In this document: positions 55,257-64,000 of the stretch, piece by piece
Layout of the letters: each line of letters opens with the position of its first letter
How positions within the stretch are numbered: the first letter of the stretch is position 1
Source: Pectinophora gossypiella
Lineage: Eukaryota > Arthropoda > Insecta > Lepidoptera > Gelechiidae
Direction of reading: 5' to 3'
Assembly: GCF_024362695.1 (NCBI RefSeq)
Contig: NC_065407.1
Location: 17,174,001-17,238,000 of the forward strand
DNA length: 64,000 bases
Translations under genes and position numbers: made by a program
Notes under the pieces: generated by a model
What the model saw: only the letters and a program-made list of their open reading frames with translations
Told to the model about the DNA's origin: nothing
The model's database searches: none

Positions 55257-55492
55257 GTGGCTATAAATAGAGGAGCTGACCGCGCGAGCCTCTCTCTCTT
55301 GCTCCGGACGTCGCAGCGATAAGAAGTTGTTGTGAGAATATTTGGTTATGTTTTTATAGTGTGCCAACCAATTTCCTCATTATCGTGTATATTATTTATT
55401 TATTGTTTTCTATGTGACTTTCATTAAAAATATATACGCCGTTGTCTGTAATTTCTTTTTAAAAAAACTAAACCCGCTTCTGGTCGCTTACA
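55219..55492 (+). repeat. 3' LTR
   Basis: 274 bp, reading the same as 49846-50119 by eye over its whole length. Identity of both copies indicates a recent insertion. Confidence 0.92.
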
Positions 55493-55892
55493 ATATAATA
55501 TGCACTCATTCTTCGTCATAACAGGTGGCGAGCCATTAACCGGGGACAAGTTCTGGAAACCACGAAATATCAATTGTCTATGATCCAAACATGAATTCAC
55601 CCGAATCATGAATTCATTCATTTTTTTTTTGTTTTTTTTTAACTCGTAAAAGTCGAATTCAGTGGTTAAAAAGCTGGGATAAATTTGAAACCTACTCGAT
55701 GTAGTACCTAGTACCCATTTTATATTAAGTTTACTGCCTTCGATAAATGCTTAAGTAAATGATTCACTTATATTACTTACTTACATAAGTATTTCTCAGA
55801 CATACTTATCATATAGTAGGTATATTTATGTAGACGATGAAATCGATAAAATATAAACAAAACTTGTATTGCTTCTAATTGTATTTCTTCCG
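55493..55892. other. Unassigned sequence with a short SINE-D scrap
   Basis: 'ctatgatccaaacatgaatt' near 55578 matches the SINE-D body in reverse. T-runs follow at about 55620-55640. Nothing else was recognised. Confidence 0.4.
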
Positions 55893-55990
55893 CAGTGGAC
55901 CGGCGTGGTGGAGTATGCTCCATATCCCCTACGGTTGATTGAGGGGAGGCCTGTGTCCAGCAGTGGGACGTATATGGGCTGTTTATGTTC
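55893..55990 (+). repeat. SINE-C tail
   Basis: 'ggcgtggtggagtatgctcc' and 'ggcctgtgtccagcagtggg' match the SINE-C 3' end. Confidence 0.7.
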
Positions 55991-56739
55991 ATATCGTCAC
56001 TGGAAAGGCAAATTTACATAAGCGCCAATTTAACCTAAAATAGCAGTCCATGTTACAATATGTACTACTAGACATAGAAAATTAAAAACAACGTAATCAT
56101 ACGTTGACGTCACCCAAATTGAACAAAATGGTAAAAAGTTATGATAAAAAAAATGCTTTAAATTACTTTATCTTGAAATGGCATTTTGGCGCTTACGTAA
56201 TTTTGCCTTTTCAGTGACGATATTATATTTAATACTTCTAAGTACATCCCGTTTTTGATTTTTTTTTGTGTTGCTCTATGCTTTTAAGTAATATATTTTT
56301 CTTCCCTACATAAAAAAAATAAGTGTTTAAAATCTCTTCAAATCAAACGTTTAGTGCCTTTTAACAGCCGTAAAGACCACCAACAAACTGTTGGTCGTAT
56401 AATAATTTACTCTAAAGGTAGGGTTACACGTCGTATGATACTAAAACTGACACATAAACCCAATCAGGGTTGGTTAATCCTGTATAAAAAACTGTTTTAA
56501 AACTTAATAAAAAAGATGATCGCAGCAAATATCTTCCAGGAAAGCGATATTGGGTTTAAATGTTTGTCTGATTGTTCGCTGGTAGCGGATAGCGGGTGGA
56601 CAGATAAGAAAATAAATGTCCAGTCGAATTAGGGAAATTTGTGCATGTAGGCAAGATATTAGTTATGCTATTTAATACTTACATTCAAAAATCAAGTATT
56701 TTAATATAACAATAAACCAGCAGCCAGCATTTTGGTTGC
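55991..56739. other. Unassigned AT-rich sequence
   Basis: No gene or repeat was recognised. 'atcgtcactggaaaggcaaa' at 55995 and its near-complement 'ttgccttttcagtgacgata' at 56203 form widely spaced inverted words. Confidence 0.4.
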
Positions 56740-57010
56740 ACCGAGGCTCGCGATCTGGAGGTCCGGGTTCGATTCCCGATGGGGACAATGTCGAACTTTG
56801 TGACACTGTCCTTTGTTTGCTAAGGACTTTTCAGGTTTGAATCACCTGATTGTCTGTAAAAGTAAGAAGATTCCGTGCTTCGGAGGGCACGTTAGCCCGT
56901 TGGTCCCAGCTATTAGCCGTAAAAACCATAAAAACACCTCCGAGTATGCTCCATACACCCTCTGGTTGATTGAGGGAAGGCCTGAGCCCAGCAGTACCCA
57001 CATTATATTG
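56740..57010 (+). repeat. SINE-C, nearly full
   Basis: The head is truncated at the 5' end. It retains the B-box 'gggttcgattcc' (56765-56776), the core 'ttccgtgcttcggagggcac' and the tail 'gattgagggaaggcctgagc'. About 30 bases before 'gagtatgctccat' are lost. Confidence 0.75.
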
Positions 57011-57614
57011 CTCATAACTGTATTTGTATGTTATGAGGCATTGCGAATGTGTTTGAGCTGCTTAATTTATGTATGGGTTATATTCATATGTGAAAAAAAT
57101 ATTGAAACTTGTAATTATTGGTATGTATGTAACATAAAAAAACTCAGGCCTATTTCTTATCTGAGTACTACCTAAGCGGGGAAATGGGTTAAATGTAAAA
57201 CCGCCAAATCGCTTGCAGAGGCATGTACCTGCTACTGCGAATTCGTCGGTCCTACAAACGTCATGTTTAGAATTTAACAGTCGAGATGTCAAATAAACAT
57301 GTTGATTTTATGTGACAGTTTAGTTTTAATACTTTTTAAGCGGTTGCCAGTGATTATAGACAAAAGGATTGTCGGTTACCAAGGTCTGGGTTCTAAGAGA
57401 TTTTCAGAAATTTTAAGGTTTCCGGCCAAATGGCTATAAAGTATGTAGTTTACGATAACGATTAACTACATTCTTTTCTCATTACAAAGTAGAAGATCAT
57501 AAATAAGACTTGCATAAAAAAAACTGACACACTTCTTAGTCTTTGTTCTACAAAACTCGATATAATTGAATTTTAAATTTTGAATTTAGGAATACTAATA
57601 TTAAGAATGATTCA
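57011..57614. other. Unassigned sequence
   Basis: A 76-codon minus frame at 57062-57292 has no motif. No repeat was recognised. Confidence 0.4.
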
Positions 57615-58140
57615 TTTTTTTTGACGAAACTTATTGTAGATTTGCCGCAAATGACATTGACTACTTGGCCGGACAAATGGGTAGCGCTGATGGCTCTCAC
57701 TCGTTACAAGATGTAAGACAACAGGCCTGACAGACAGACGAAAGACAGTACCCAGTTGGGCGCGAACCTCGGCTCAGGGGCTCAGCTCACTAGTCGTCTG
57801 AGATGATTAAGTTGAAAGAATTAATCGACCCTAGTGTGAAGAGGCGAGTCACAGGGACTGTAACCTGGAAACCGACAGAGGGCAGCAGTAACTGTCAGTA
57901 CTATTCAGAGGCGGAGGAAAGAAGTTCTAGTACAGCTTTGAAATAGACTACTCTGGGCGCCATCCCAATCGCGTCAGACTGAGTACTGTAAGGTGGAAGG
58001 CAAGAGGGAAACCACTGCTCTATTTAAAAAAAAAATATAGCATGGAGGATGCTACACCGACAAGAAAGGGGCTCTTAAATTCGTGATGATGAGTGCGCCG
58101 ATAGTGATAAGTGCTGAATGAGGGAAATCGTAAACCACAC
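57615..58140 (-). repeat. R3 copy interrupted by R4
   Basis: A T-run and 'gccgcaaatgacattgacta' open R3. It stops at 57836 ('cgaccctagtg') and resumes at 58092 with 'gatagtgataagtgctgaat', matching the R3 order at 30692-30957. Confidence 0.7.
57837..58091 (+). mobile_element. R4 insertion inside R3
   Basis: 255 bp beginning 'tgaagaggcgagtcacaggg' and ending 'gtgatgatgag', flanked by 'agtg' (57833-57836, 58092-58095). It is the complement of 40660-40870. The GATGA end suggests RTE-type mobilisation. Confidence 0.65.
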
Positions 58141-58522
58141 CTCTAAATTGTCGTGATTTTATGTATTAAGCATCAAACATTGCTAGGTGAGACTTGCGTC
58201 CCACTGTTTATTTTGCAAATAAGATACTTTACGATATTTCTAAGAAATATCTGCGTCATCATGGTATATGACGCAATACATTTAAACAGATGTGTTCATG
58301 TGTTAGATTGTTCTACTTTGTGGTCTAAAAACAAAAGCACTGTGGTTTTTTCTCAGATGACTCATAATTATAGCGAATATTTTATTACAATTAGGTATTG
58401 CCCTATATATGTTATATAGGCCTATTTTATTATATTTGCCTATTCTCTTTTGTATCATTCTATTTCTCTTTTGTTTTTTCCTGTTTATGCAATAAAGTAC
58501 TTTTTTATAATTAAAGCACATA
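58141..58522. other. Unassigned AT-rich sequence
   Basis: Frames at 58153-58419 (plus) and 58303-58548 (minus) are A/T-driven with no motif. Confidence 0.4.
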
Positions 58523-58828
58523 ATGGTGCTAATTCCTGTAAATACCATTAAATTTTATTTTAAGTTATATCTGTCATTTTCTTATCCGCCGAAAAGGAAA
58601 GGGACGGGTAATCGACAAGCATAAAATTTATGGAACACACGTCAATTTTAAGCACAAATCTAAACCAACCGTCTAAAAATTTAACATCAGTCAATAACCC
58701 GACACATTCAGTTACTCATTCTTCCTAAAATTAAGAGCTGTGAATCATCCGTCCCTTTCCTTTTCGACGGATATGAAAATGACGGATATAACTTAAAATT
58801 AGGCGGTGTCTCCAGGAATCGGGGCCAA
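58523..58828. mobile_element. MITE-3, copy 2
   Basis: The reverse orientation of 6931-7310: 'cattttcttatccgccgaaa' in the left arm, 'cgacggatatgaaaatgacg' in the right, and 'agtcaataacccgacacatt' in the core. Confidence 0.7.
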
Positions 58829-58937
58829 TAACGGGTTCATACCGCACTTAAATTATTATTTTATGTGCTTTAATTATGATAATAACCGCGTAAACTTAAA
58901 ACAATGTACTTTTTTATGTTATGTTATGTATTTGAAG

Positions 58938-59254
58938 AGCCGTGGCAGTCCAGTTGGTAGAACGCCTTCCTCTAACTATAAGGTCGCAGGTTCGTATCGC
59001 ACAGGCCTATACCAATGTATGTCAAATATGTTTTCGAATTCATTTTTGGATCATAAATTATTAACACTTGCTCAGCGGTGAAGGAAAACGTTGTGATGAA
59101 ACCAACATTCCCGAGAAATACATTTTCGGAGGTATGTGACCTAACTGGGCTGGTTTTCCCTTCGCGGGTTGGAAGGTCAGACAGGCAGTTGCTTCTGTCA
59201 AATCTTTAGGTTAGGTAAGCGGACCCTGTGAAAAACGGGACAATGCTAGATGAG
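58938..59254 (+). repeat. SINE-D, full length, with target duplication
   Basis: The head 'gccgtggcagtccagttggt', a damaged B-box, and the tail 'aggttaggtaagcggaccct'. Flanks 'gtatttgaag' (58928-58937) and 'gtatttgagg' (59255-59264) differ at one base. Confidence 0.8.
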
Positions 59255-59264
59255 GTATTTGAGG

Positions 59265-59677
59265 GGCCAAGTTACCTACATATGATTACGGTAAACGACA
59301 GTGAAATCGAATGAAACGATAGGTTTGACTTATGGAGATGTCAATCCGAAACCCATATTTTATTCCATTACATTGGCACGTAATCGTTTGCAAATTGGCT
59401 ATCCCTGTGCTCACACAAAATACGCGATGCGCAAATAATTTCGTTTGAATCTTCATAATTGGTCAAAAGGCGACTCGCAGCCACTATAGTATAGAAAGAT
59501 AAAATCTATAGATAAGATTTTATAATAAAAGCACTGGTCTACCCTTAATCGACCGGACAGGGTTTGGAGCATACTTTATTACGCTACTCCACTTTGGATA
59601 CTTTGAGGTGTTTGGGCTAAACTCACGAAGAAATTGAGGTTGCCTTAAAAAGGCCAGGTCTATTATACACTTTACTT
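59265..59677. other. Unassigned, with a decayed SINE-C tail
   Basis: 59540-59615 ('ttggagcatactttattacg') looks like a reversed, decayed SINE-C tail. The rest is not recognised. Confidence 0.4.
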
Positions 59678-59968
59678 CTTCTTCTTACCGTGTGGGTTAT
59701 GAGGTGGATTACCAAATTTATCAATCCTGATGTCATGACATGGCTCATAACGACTACATACTTACATCAGGAAGTATTTAACCGGGACCGACAGCTTAAC
59801 GTGCCTTCCGAAGCACGGATCATCTTACTGTCGGACAATTATGTGACCAACCTATAATGTCCTAAGCATACTAGGGATCACAAAGTGACTTTTCTGATAT
59901 GTCCCCATCTGGATTCGAACCCGGGGCCTCCGAATCGTGAGACCAACGCTCAACTGGACCACAGAGGC
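59678..59968 (-). repeat. SINE-B, full length, with 10-bp target duplication
   Basis: The minus strand reads head, B-box region (about 59914-59925), core 'ccgtgcttcggaaggcacgt' and tail. It is flanked by 'cactttactt' at 59668-59677 and 59969-59978. The middle of the tail is deleted relative to 1833-2146. Confidence 0.8.
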
Positions 59969-60224
59969 CACTTTACTTAAGTATACTTTGAATGTCTTTT
60001 AAAACAAATATTCCGTCGGCATATTATCAAAAATTTCTGAGTAAATTATGCCGGTGAATAGTGGAAGGTTTCATTGTTCGGATAAATGAGTGTTATTCTT
60101 TTATTGGCAAGACAAAGGCGGCACTTAGCCCCAAAGCGGGCGGCGATGTTTAGACAACCTTTGCTGGTCTTCCTTAGAGGGGAGGCATCGGTCCAAGATA
60201 CGAGAGGACACATACTTCGTTATA

Positions 60225-60350
60225 CACATACAAACATTCATAAACTCACGCCTATTTTCCATCGGGCTTCGATCTTGACAGGACTCTTGCTTCCTTCACA
60301 TTCATGAATAGTATCATACACGCACGCCGGTTTAGAGTAAATCGTACTGA
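60225..60350 (-). repeat. LINE C-terminal/3' block fragment
   Basis: 'aactcacgcctattttccat' and 'cttgcttccttcacattcat' match the minus-strand block at 33620. 'cgcacgccggtttagagta' continues it. Confidence 0.55.
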
Positions 60351-60384
60351 TTTTTTTTTAAAGACAGGCCCTAAGGACATGCCT

Positions 60385-60630
60385 AAACAAATGATTGACG
60401 AATTTGTTTTTGAATTCATGTTTGGATCATCAGCGGTGAAAAACTCATTTTCCCGAAGTGCATTTTCGGAGGTATGTGACTTAACCTGTATTGCGCTAGT
60501 TTACCCTTCGCGGGTTCGAATGTCAGACAGGCAGTCGCTTCTGTAAAAAACCGGACCTGTCAAATCTTCAGGATAGGTAAGCGGACTCTATGGCAAAACG
60601 AGATAATACTAGGGAGATGATGATGGACTG
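60385..60630 (+). repeat. SINE-D without tRNA head
   Basis: 'gaattcatgtttggatcatc' through 'caaatcttcaggataggtaa', ending in GATGATG. Confidence 0.7.
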
Positions 60631-60844
60631 GAAGTGAAATGAAAATAAACATAATCTTGGTGTTTTTATGGTTAGAGTGAGAAGGCATGAAGGTGTCTGT
60701 GGGAACCAGGGTAATACATCACGTGGCGACTTGTGCTGAGTGAGGCCCTTTTATCTCAGGGCGTCCACCACCATCTTATGATCATTTCGACTAACATCCG
60801 TCTTGCTTTTTTGTAATTGTTTTAGTGGAAATTTGATATGATGT

Positions 60845-60905
60845 TGTCTTTTTTTTGTGGCGTCCTTTCATAATAAACTATTTCTATTCTATTCTATTCT
60901 ATAAT
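60845..60905 (+). repeat. LINE 3' terminus with (TATTC)n tail
   Basis: 'gcgtcctttcataataaact' followed by CTATT repeats. Confidence 0.6.
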
Positions 60906-61149
60906 AAAACAAAAACGCTGCCACCCATCAATCAGACCGCACCCATTTGAGTAGAAGCAACACTTGATTATATAAGAAAACGTTCGATGCTCCATTGTGA
61001 GATAAGGGCAGTAGCAAGTTGTTTCAAGTGCCACCCCGTAACGACATCGCCGAGATGTTTGTATACAAAATATACGCTGAGTGGCTTGCCTCTTACACAT
61101 GACAAGAGACATATAGATGTTTATAATGTAAGAATTGCTGTGATTCTGT
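60906..61149. other. Unassigned sequence
   Basis: Open on both strands (60894-61181 minus, 60987-61172 plus) with no motif. Confidence 0.35.
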
Positions 61150-61170
61150 GGTATAAGAAGACCAGGGTAT

Positions 61171-61384
61171 AAAATGGCCACATCAAAGCAATTCGTCTAA
61201 GAAAGCAATGTTGCAATTTGTAGTTCTGGTGAAGGTCGCGGGAAGCGCAGGACCGATCGTCGTGGAGATCCTTGGGGAGGCCTATGCCCAGCAGTGGGCG
61301 TCGTACGGCTGATGATGAAGCGCATTGTAAACAAATGTCAAATAGCAATATTGCTTTCTTAGATGAATTGCTTCGATGTGGCCA
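61171..61384. mobile_element. MITE-2 inside Element-5, itself interrupted
   Basis: The left arm 'aaaatggccacatcaaagca' (61171) and right arm 'gaattgcttcgatgtggcc' (61365-61383) match 47478-47620. The centre is displaced by an RTE fragment. Confidence 0.7.
61221..61320 (+). pseudogene. RTE 3' end inside MITE-2
   Basis: 'ctggtgaaggtcgcgggaag' to 'cctatgcccagcagtgggcg', stop and GATGATGA. About 15 bases present in the other copies are missing after 'gggaag'. Confidence 0.7.
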
Positions 61385-61711
61385 AAAATGACAGCTAGCA
61401 TTTCAAGGTTAACCCAGATGACGTCATCCCACACTGCGTTGCCATTTCGTAAAAAAATAAATACCCACGACCTTTGTTTTTATATTGACTTTGCAAGGAA
61501 ATATTGAAAATTTAGTAAAAGAGTTACAGTTTTAATGATTTTTATTTAAGTGACAAGTAATAGTAATTAAATACATTAGTAAGTAAACTTAATTTTCAAT
61601 AAGAAAATTGATGTCCTTGGAATGTTGGAGATTCGTACCAATTTAATGGTAACACAGTGGTAACACATACGTCAGCAAAGGGCTAGCAATACCTGATTGC
61701 GCATACCTGAT

Positions 61712-61800
61712 CAAATTCAAATTCAAATTCAAAAATATCTTTATTCAGTAGGTAACATAGTTACACTTTGAAACGTCAATTTTTACATAACGAACGTCTT
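61712..61800 (-). repeat. LINE 3' terminus with (TTTGAA)n tail
   Basis: On the minus strand it ends 'ctgaataaagatatttttg' plus TTTGAA repeats. It truncates Element-5. Confidence 0.65.
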
Positions 61801-61839
61801 ATCCACCTAAAACTACTGAACGCATCTACCACCATAGCG

Positions 61840-61965
61840 TGCCGCTACTTTTGTTAGACCAACTCACTATCACTGTGTTCTTATCATAAGCTCACGATTT
61901 ATTCCAATTGGATTAGACACAGGTACACCCATCGCAAGATGAAATAAGTACCCACACCCCACCGA
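61840..61965 (-). repeat. SINE-E tail, rearranged
   Basis: 'ttgttagaccaactcactat' and then 'cccatcgcaagatgaaataa' appear in altered order relative to the copy at 31110. Confidence 0.45.
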
Positions 61966-62950
61966 TCAAGTTTTTTTAATACAAAAGGTATTGACTTACA
62001 AAACACAAATAAATACAAATTCACCTTTAAACGTGAATTTTATTTTAAATGGCATGCCATTTGCGTTTTGGCATTTTAATCGAGGGGTTCCCTCAATTTG
62101 AGGTGTGAAACAAAATAATTGTTGAATGATAAAATTGTCTCCGGGGCCCCGTTTTGCTTATTTTAAAATTCAAAACATGCTGGCTATACTTTTGATAAAT
62201 GCGTCGAAGGGGAAGCGAAAAATCGAGGAATACTGTATGACAGAAAAGTTCGAGAAAAAGTTTAAAAGTACATACATACGTACTTTATTTTATTTATTTT
62301 CTTTCGTTGACCTGGTTTTAATACAAACAACAGAAACACGACCAAGTCACCAAACAAAACGAATTATTTACAGCGAATTTCGAACAAAATTGGGTGTAAT
62401 CAGGTGTTAAAAAGCAAAATAAAGTGGAGTGAAAAATCGCCGAGGGTAGGGGTACAATATGAGGGGAGGGGGGTGTGAAAATCCAAAAGGGCTTCGGAGT
62501 GCATTGACCTTTGCTGGTCGCAGCCTAACATAGATTAATAAAACGGTAACATGCTACGAAAAGGTCACTGCATAGAGGGTGGCTTTTGATGTGTTCCTAA
62601 TTCAATCTGGAATTTTCAAAGCTTGAAATTTTCAGGCGATTTTTGTATGTAAATGTAGCGTTATTCAATGGAGTTACTGATTGAACTAAACAAATATAAC
62701 TCTTAGCTACGTACTGACAAAACCTTACGTCTACAAATTGAGACACACAAATCCAAAATTTGTCAAAAGGCTAAAAAAGGGCAGTCAGTATTGACATTGG
62801 TGTTTGAAAAAAATATGAATATTCGTAACTATATAAGTATAGGTACCAGGCTCTAACCCACTGTCTATAAATAGGCCGAGGGCATAGTACAATGGAAATT
62901 ATTTTATATTGACTATGTACCTGGCAATTTGGTAAAATTTATTTTTCTTT
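61966..62950. other. Unassigned sequence
   Basis: A 94-codon plus frame at 62126-62410 is Lys-rich, with no motif. No gene is supported. Confidence 0.4.
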
Positions 62951-63209
62951 CTGGGTAGATTCTGTGTTAATATCAATTAGAATTTTCCTTCGCAATATTC
63001 ATGAGATTTTTTATCTTTTTTCAAATAATTTTAATTGAATACTTTTGCAACGGAAAATTTCACTTGATATTAACTCAGAACCATCACCTAGGACTCATCC
63101 CTCTCAATATTCGGTACGTTGTCCGTTGTTCGGATTTTTGATGTTTTTTTTTTAATGTGATTTAAGTGCAATAAAGAGTTTTTGTATTGTATTGTTGTCA
63201 CTAACACCA
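62951..63209. mobile_element. MITE-1, copy g, with a small insertion
   Basis: Arms around 'aatatcaattagaattttcc' and 'ggaaaatttcacttgatatt' pair. The right end 'ttgtcactaacacc' is split off by a 70-bp insertion. The left end is truncated. Confidence 0.65.
63124..63193 (+). mobile_element. 70-bp LINE tail inserted in MITE-1
   Basis: It contains 'aagtgcaataaagagttttt' and TGTATTGTATTG, flanked by 'gttgtc' (63118-63123, 63194-63199). This is a very short 5'-truncated insertion. Confidence 0.6.
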
Positions 63210-63609
63210 AATTCAGAAACAGCATGTAATGTAATTTTTGAGGTGTTGATAATAAATTACACAAAAATTATAGCTCGATTAATTCAAAACTCTAGGTACT
63301 TACTGCATGTAGGTAGGCAATAATGTTAATACGGTCGAGACCAAAAATCCATAGAACGTTGTCCAAAGTATAATCCCCATATCTTCCCGCGCCCACTGGC
63401 CGATGGACTGGACACAATAGATAGCCGTGGCTACAAGATTTATTACCTCCACATAATTAATAATTCTGTCTATCGCACCTAATCTAATCGCAAATTAAAA
63501 ACCTTTTTGTTACATAAGGGATTTCATTTTTGGGGTCCATTATTCAGATTATTGGGTATGACAGTCGCGAGCTGCAGAGTTTTTGATTTTGTGGCACTTG
63601 TAGGTAAAA
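63210..63609. other. Unassigned sequence
   Basis: No repeat or supported gene was recognised. A 98-codon plus frame beginning at 63507 runs into the following SINE. Confidence 0.4.
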
Positions 63610-63760
63610 TCAGCCTCCATGGCTTAGTGGTTACAGCGTTAGGCACACGATCTGGAGGTCCGACAACATCGCAATCACTTTCTGAGACTATCTTTTGTTT
63701 GGCAAGGAGATTGCACGCTGAATCAACTGATTGTCCGAAAAAGTCTCAGCTACTGTTTGC
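63610..63760 (+). repeat. SINE-C head and first body segment
   Basis: 'cctccatggcttagtggtta' and 'cgatctggaggtccg', then the SINE-C segment. The B-box is deleted. Confidence 0.65.
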
Positions 63761-63764
63761 ATAT

Positions 63765-63855
63765 CAGGGGCGGCTTTATAATAACCCTGACACCGTGACA
63801 TGAAGATTGGTGTGGTCGATCATCGACCTTACGAACCACACGATAGAAAATGAGG
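63765..63855 (+). repeat. SINE-B tail
   Basis: 'ataataaccctgacaccgtg' and 'accacacgatagaaaatga', joined directly to the SINE-C head. This could be a mosaic copy. Confidence 0.6.
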
Positions 63856-64000
63856 GTAACTTCTAGATACTCACTTTTAAACTAATACAGAGACGTCATC
63901 CTTAAGATGAGTACCTATGTAGCGAAGATCAATTTACCTGTAACAAACAAAAAGTAATTAAAAACATTTACTTGCTAATCTTTTACTTGTTAAGTAAAAA

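Larger units (their letters stand above)
49846..55492 (+). mobile_element. Ty3/gypsy (Metaviridae) LTR retrotransposon, near intact
   Basis: 5647 bp with two 274-bp LTRs that I read as identical, one long gag-pol frame and a 3' non-coding or spliced region. A 4-base duplication 'atat' flanks the element (49842-49845 and 55493-55496). It is weak evidence in A/T-rich DNA but fits gypsy-type insertion. Domain order PR-RT-RH-IN is diagnostic for Ty3/gypsy. Two CCHC knuckles and a single gag-pol frame suggest the mag lineage, an inference that needs a tree. No envelope-like gene is present. Confidence 0.93.
61150..61711. mobile_element. Element-5, copy 2, carrying nested insertions
   Basis: It begins 'ggtataagaagaccagg' and resumes after 61385 with 'atgacagctagcatttcaag'. 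It runs through 'ccaatttaatggtaacacag' to a truncated right end 'gcgcatacctgatc', which is cut by a LINE tail. Confidence 0.7.

Overview
The window looks like intergenic DNA from a moth or butterfly. The evidence is AT-rich eukaryotic sequence, many tRNA-headed SINEs with target-site duplications, LINE 3' ends finishing in short A/T-rich tandem tails, palindromic MITEs, and fragments of RTE-like endonuclease/reverse-transcriptase proteins. The species cannot be named from the sequence alone. I found no clear multi-exon host gene. The only plausible host coding unit is a 70-codon open frame at 15433-15645, with an initiator-like TCAGT upstream and an AATAAA downstream.

From 1 to about 49.8 kb the sequence is a mosaic of mobile-element remains. 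Family labels used below are local to this window. SINE-A has a tRNA-like head, a 5S-rRNA-like segment and a (GAT)n tail. SINE-B and SINE-C share one type of tRNA head and one central core but have different tails. SINE-D has another tRNA head. SINE-E has a 'tggtcttgtggtatac' head. SINE-F is a tRNA-like unit arranged as an inverted dimer. MITE-1 is a palindrome ending in CAGGGTGTTAGTGAC. MITE-2 is a palindrome on TGGCCACATCGAAGC. MITE-3 has inverted arms of about 75 bp. Element-5 has GGTATAAGAAAACCAGG ends. R1 to R4 are dispersed repeats without coding capacity. Several are nested, and in three cases target duplications or an empty-site relative show the order of insertion.

From 49846 to 55492 lies a nearly intact Ty3/gypsy (Metaviridae) LTR retrotransposon. 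Its two 274-bp LTRs read as identical, so the insertion is recent. One 1469-codon gag-pol frame carries an Arg/Ser-rich N-terminus, a capsid, two CCHC knuckles, protease, reverse transcriptase, RNase H, integrase and a GPY/F module. The end of Pol is unusual. The conserved-looking tail is in another frame (54550-54628). It runs into a GT...AG interval (54629-55071) that holds 84-bp tandem repeats rich in TGCTAAC, and an in-phase segment (55072-55256) then reads into the 3' LTR. I read this as a possible spliceosomal intron inside a retrotransposon, combined with a one-base break.

From 55.5 to 64 kb the SINE/MITE mosaic resumes. It includes a three-level nest (RTE fragment inside MITE-2 inside Element-5) at 61150-61711. 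SINE-A and SINE-C tails resemble the last codons and 3' end of the RTE fragments, which suggests the SINEs borrow LINE machinery by tail mimicry.
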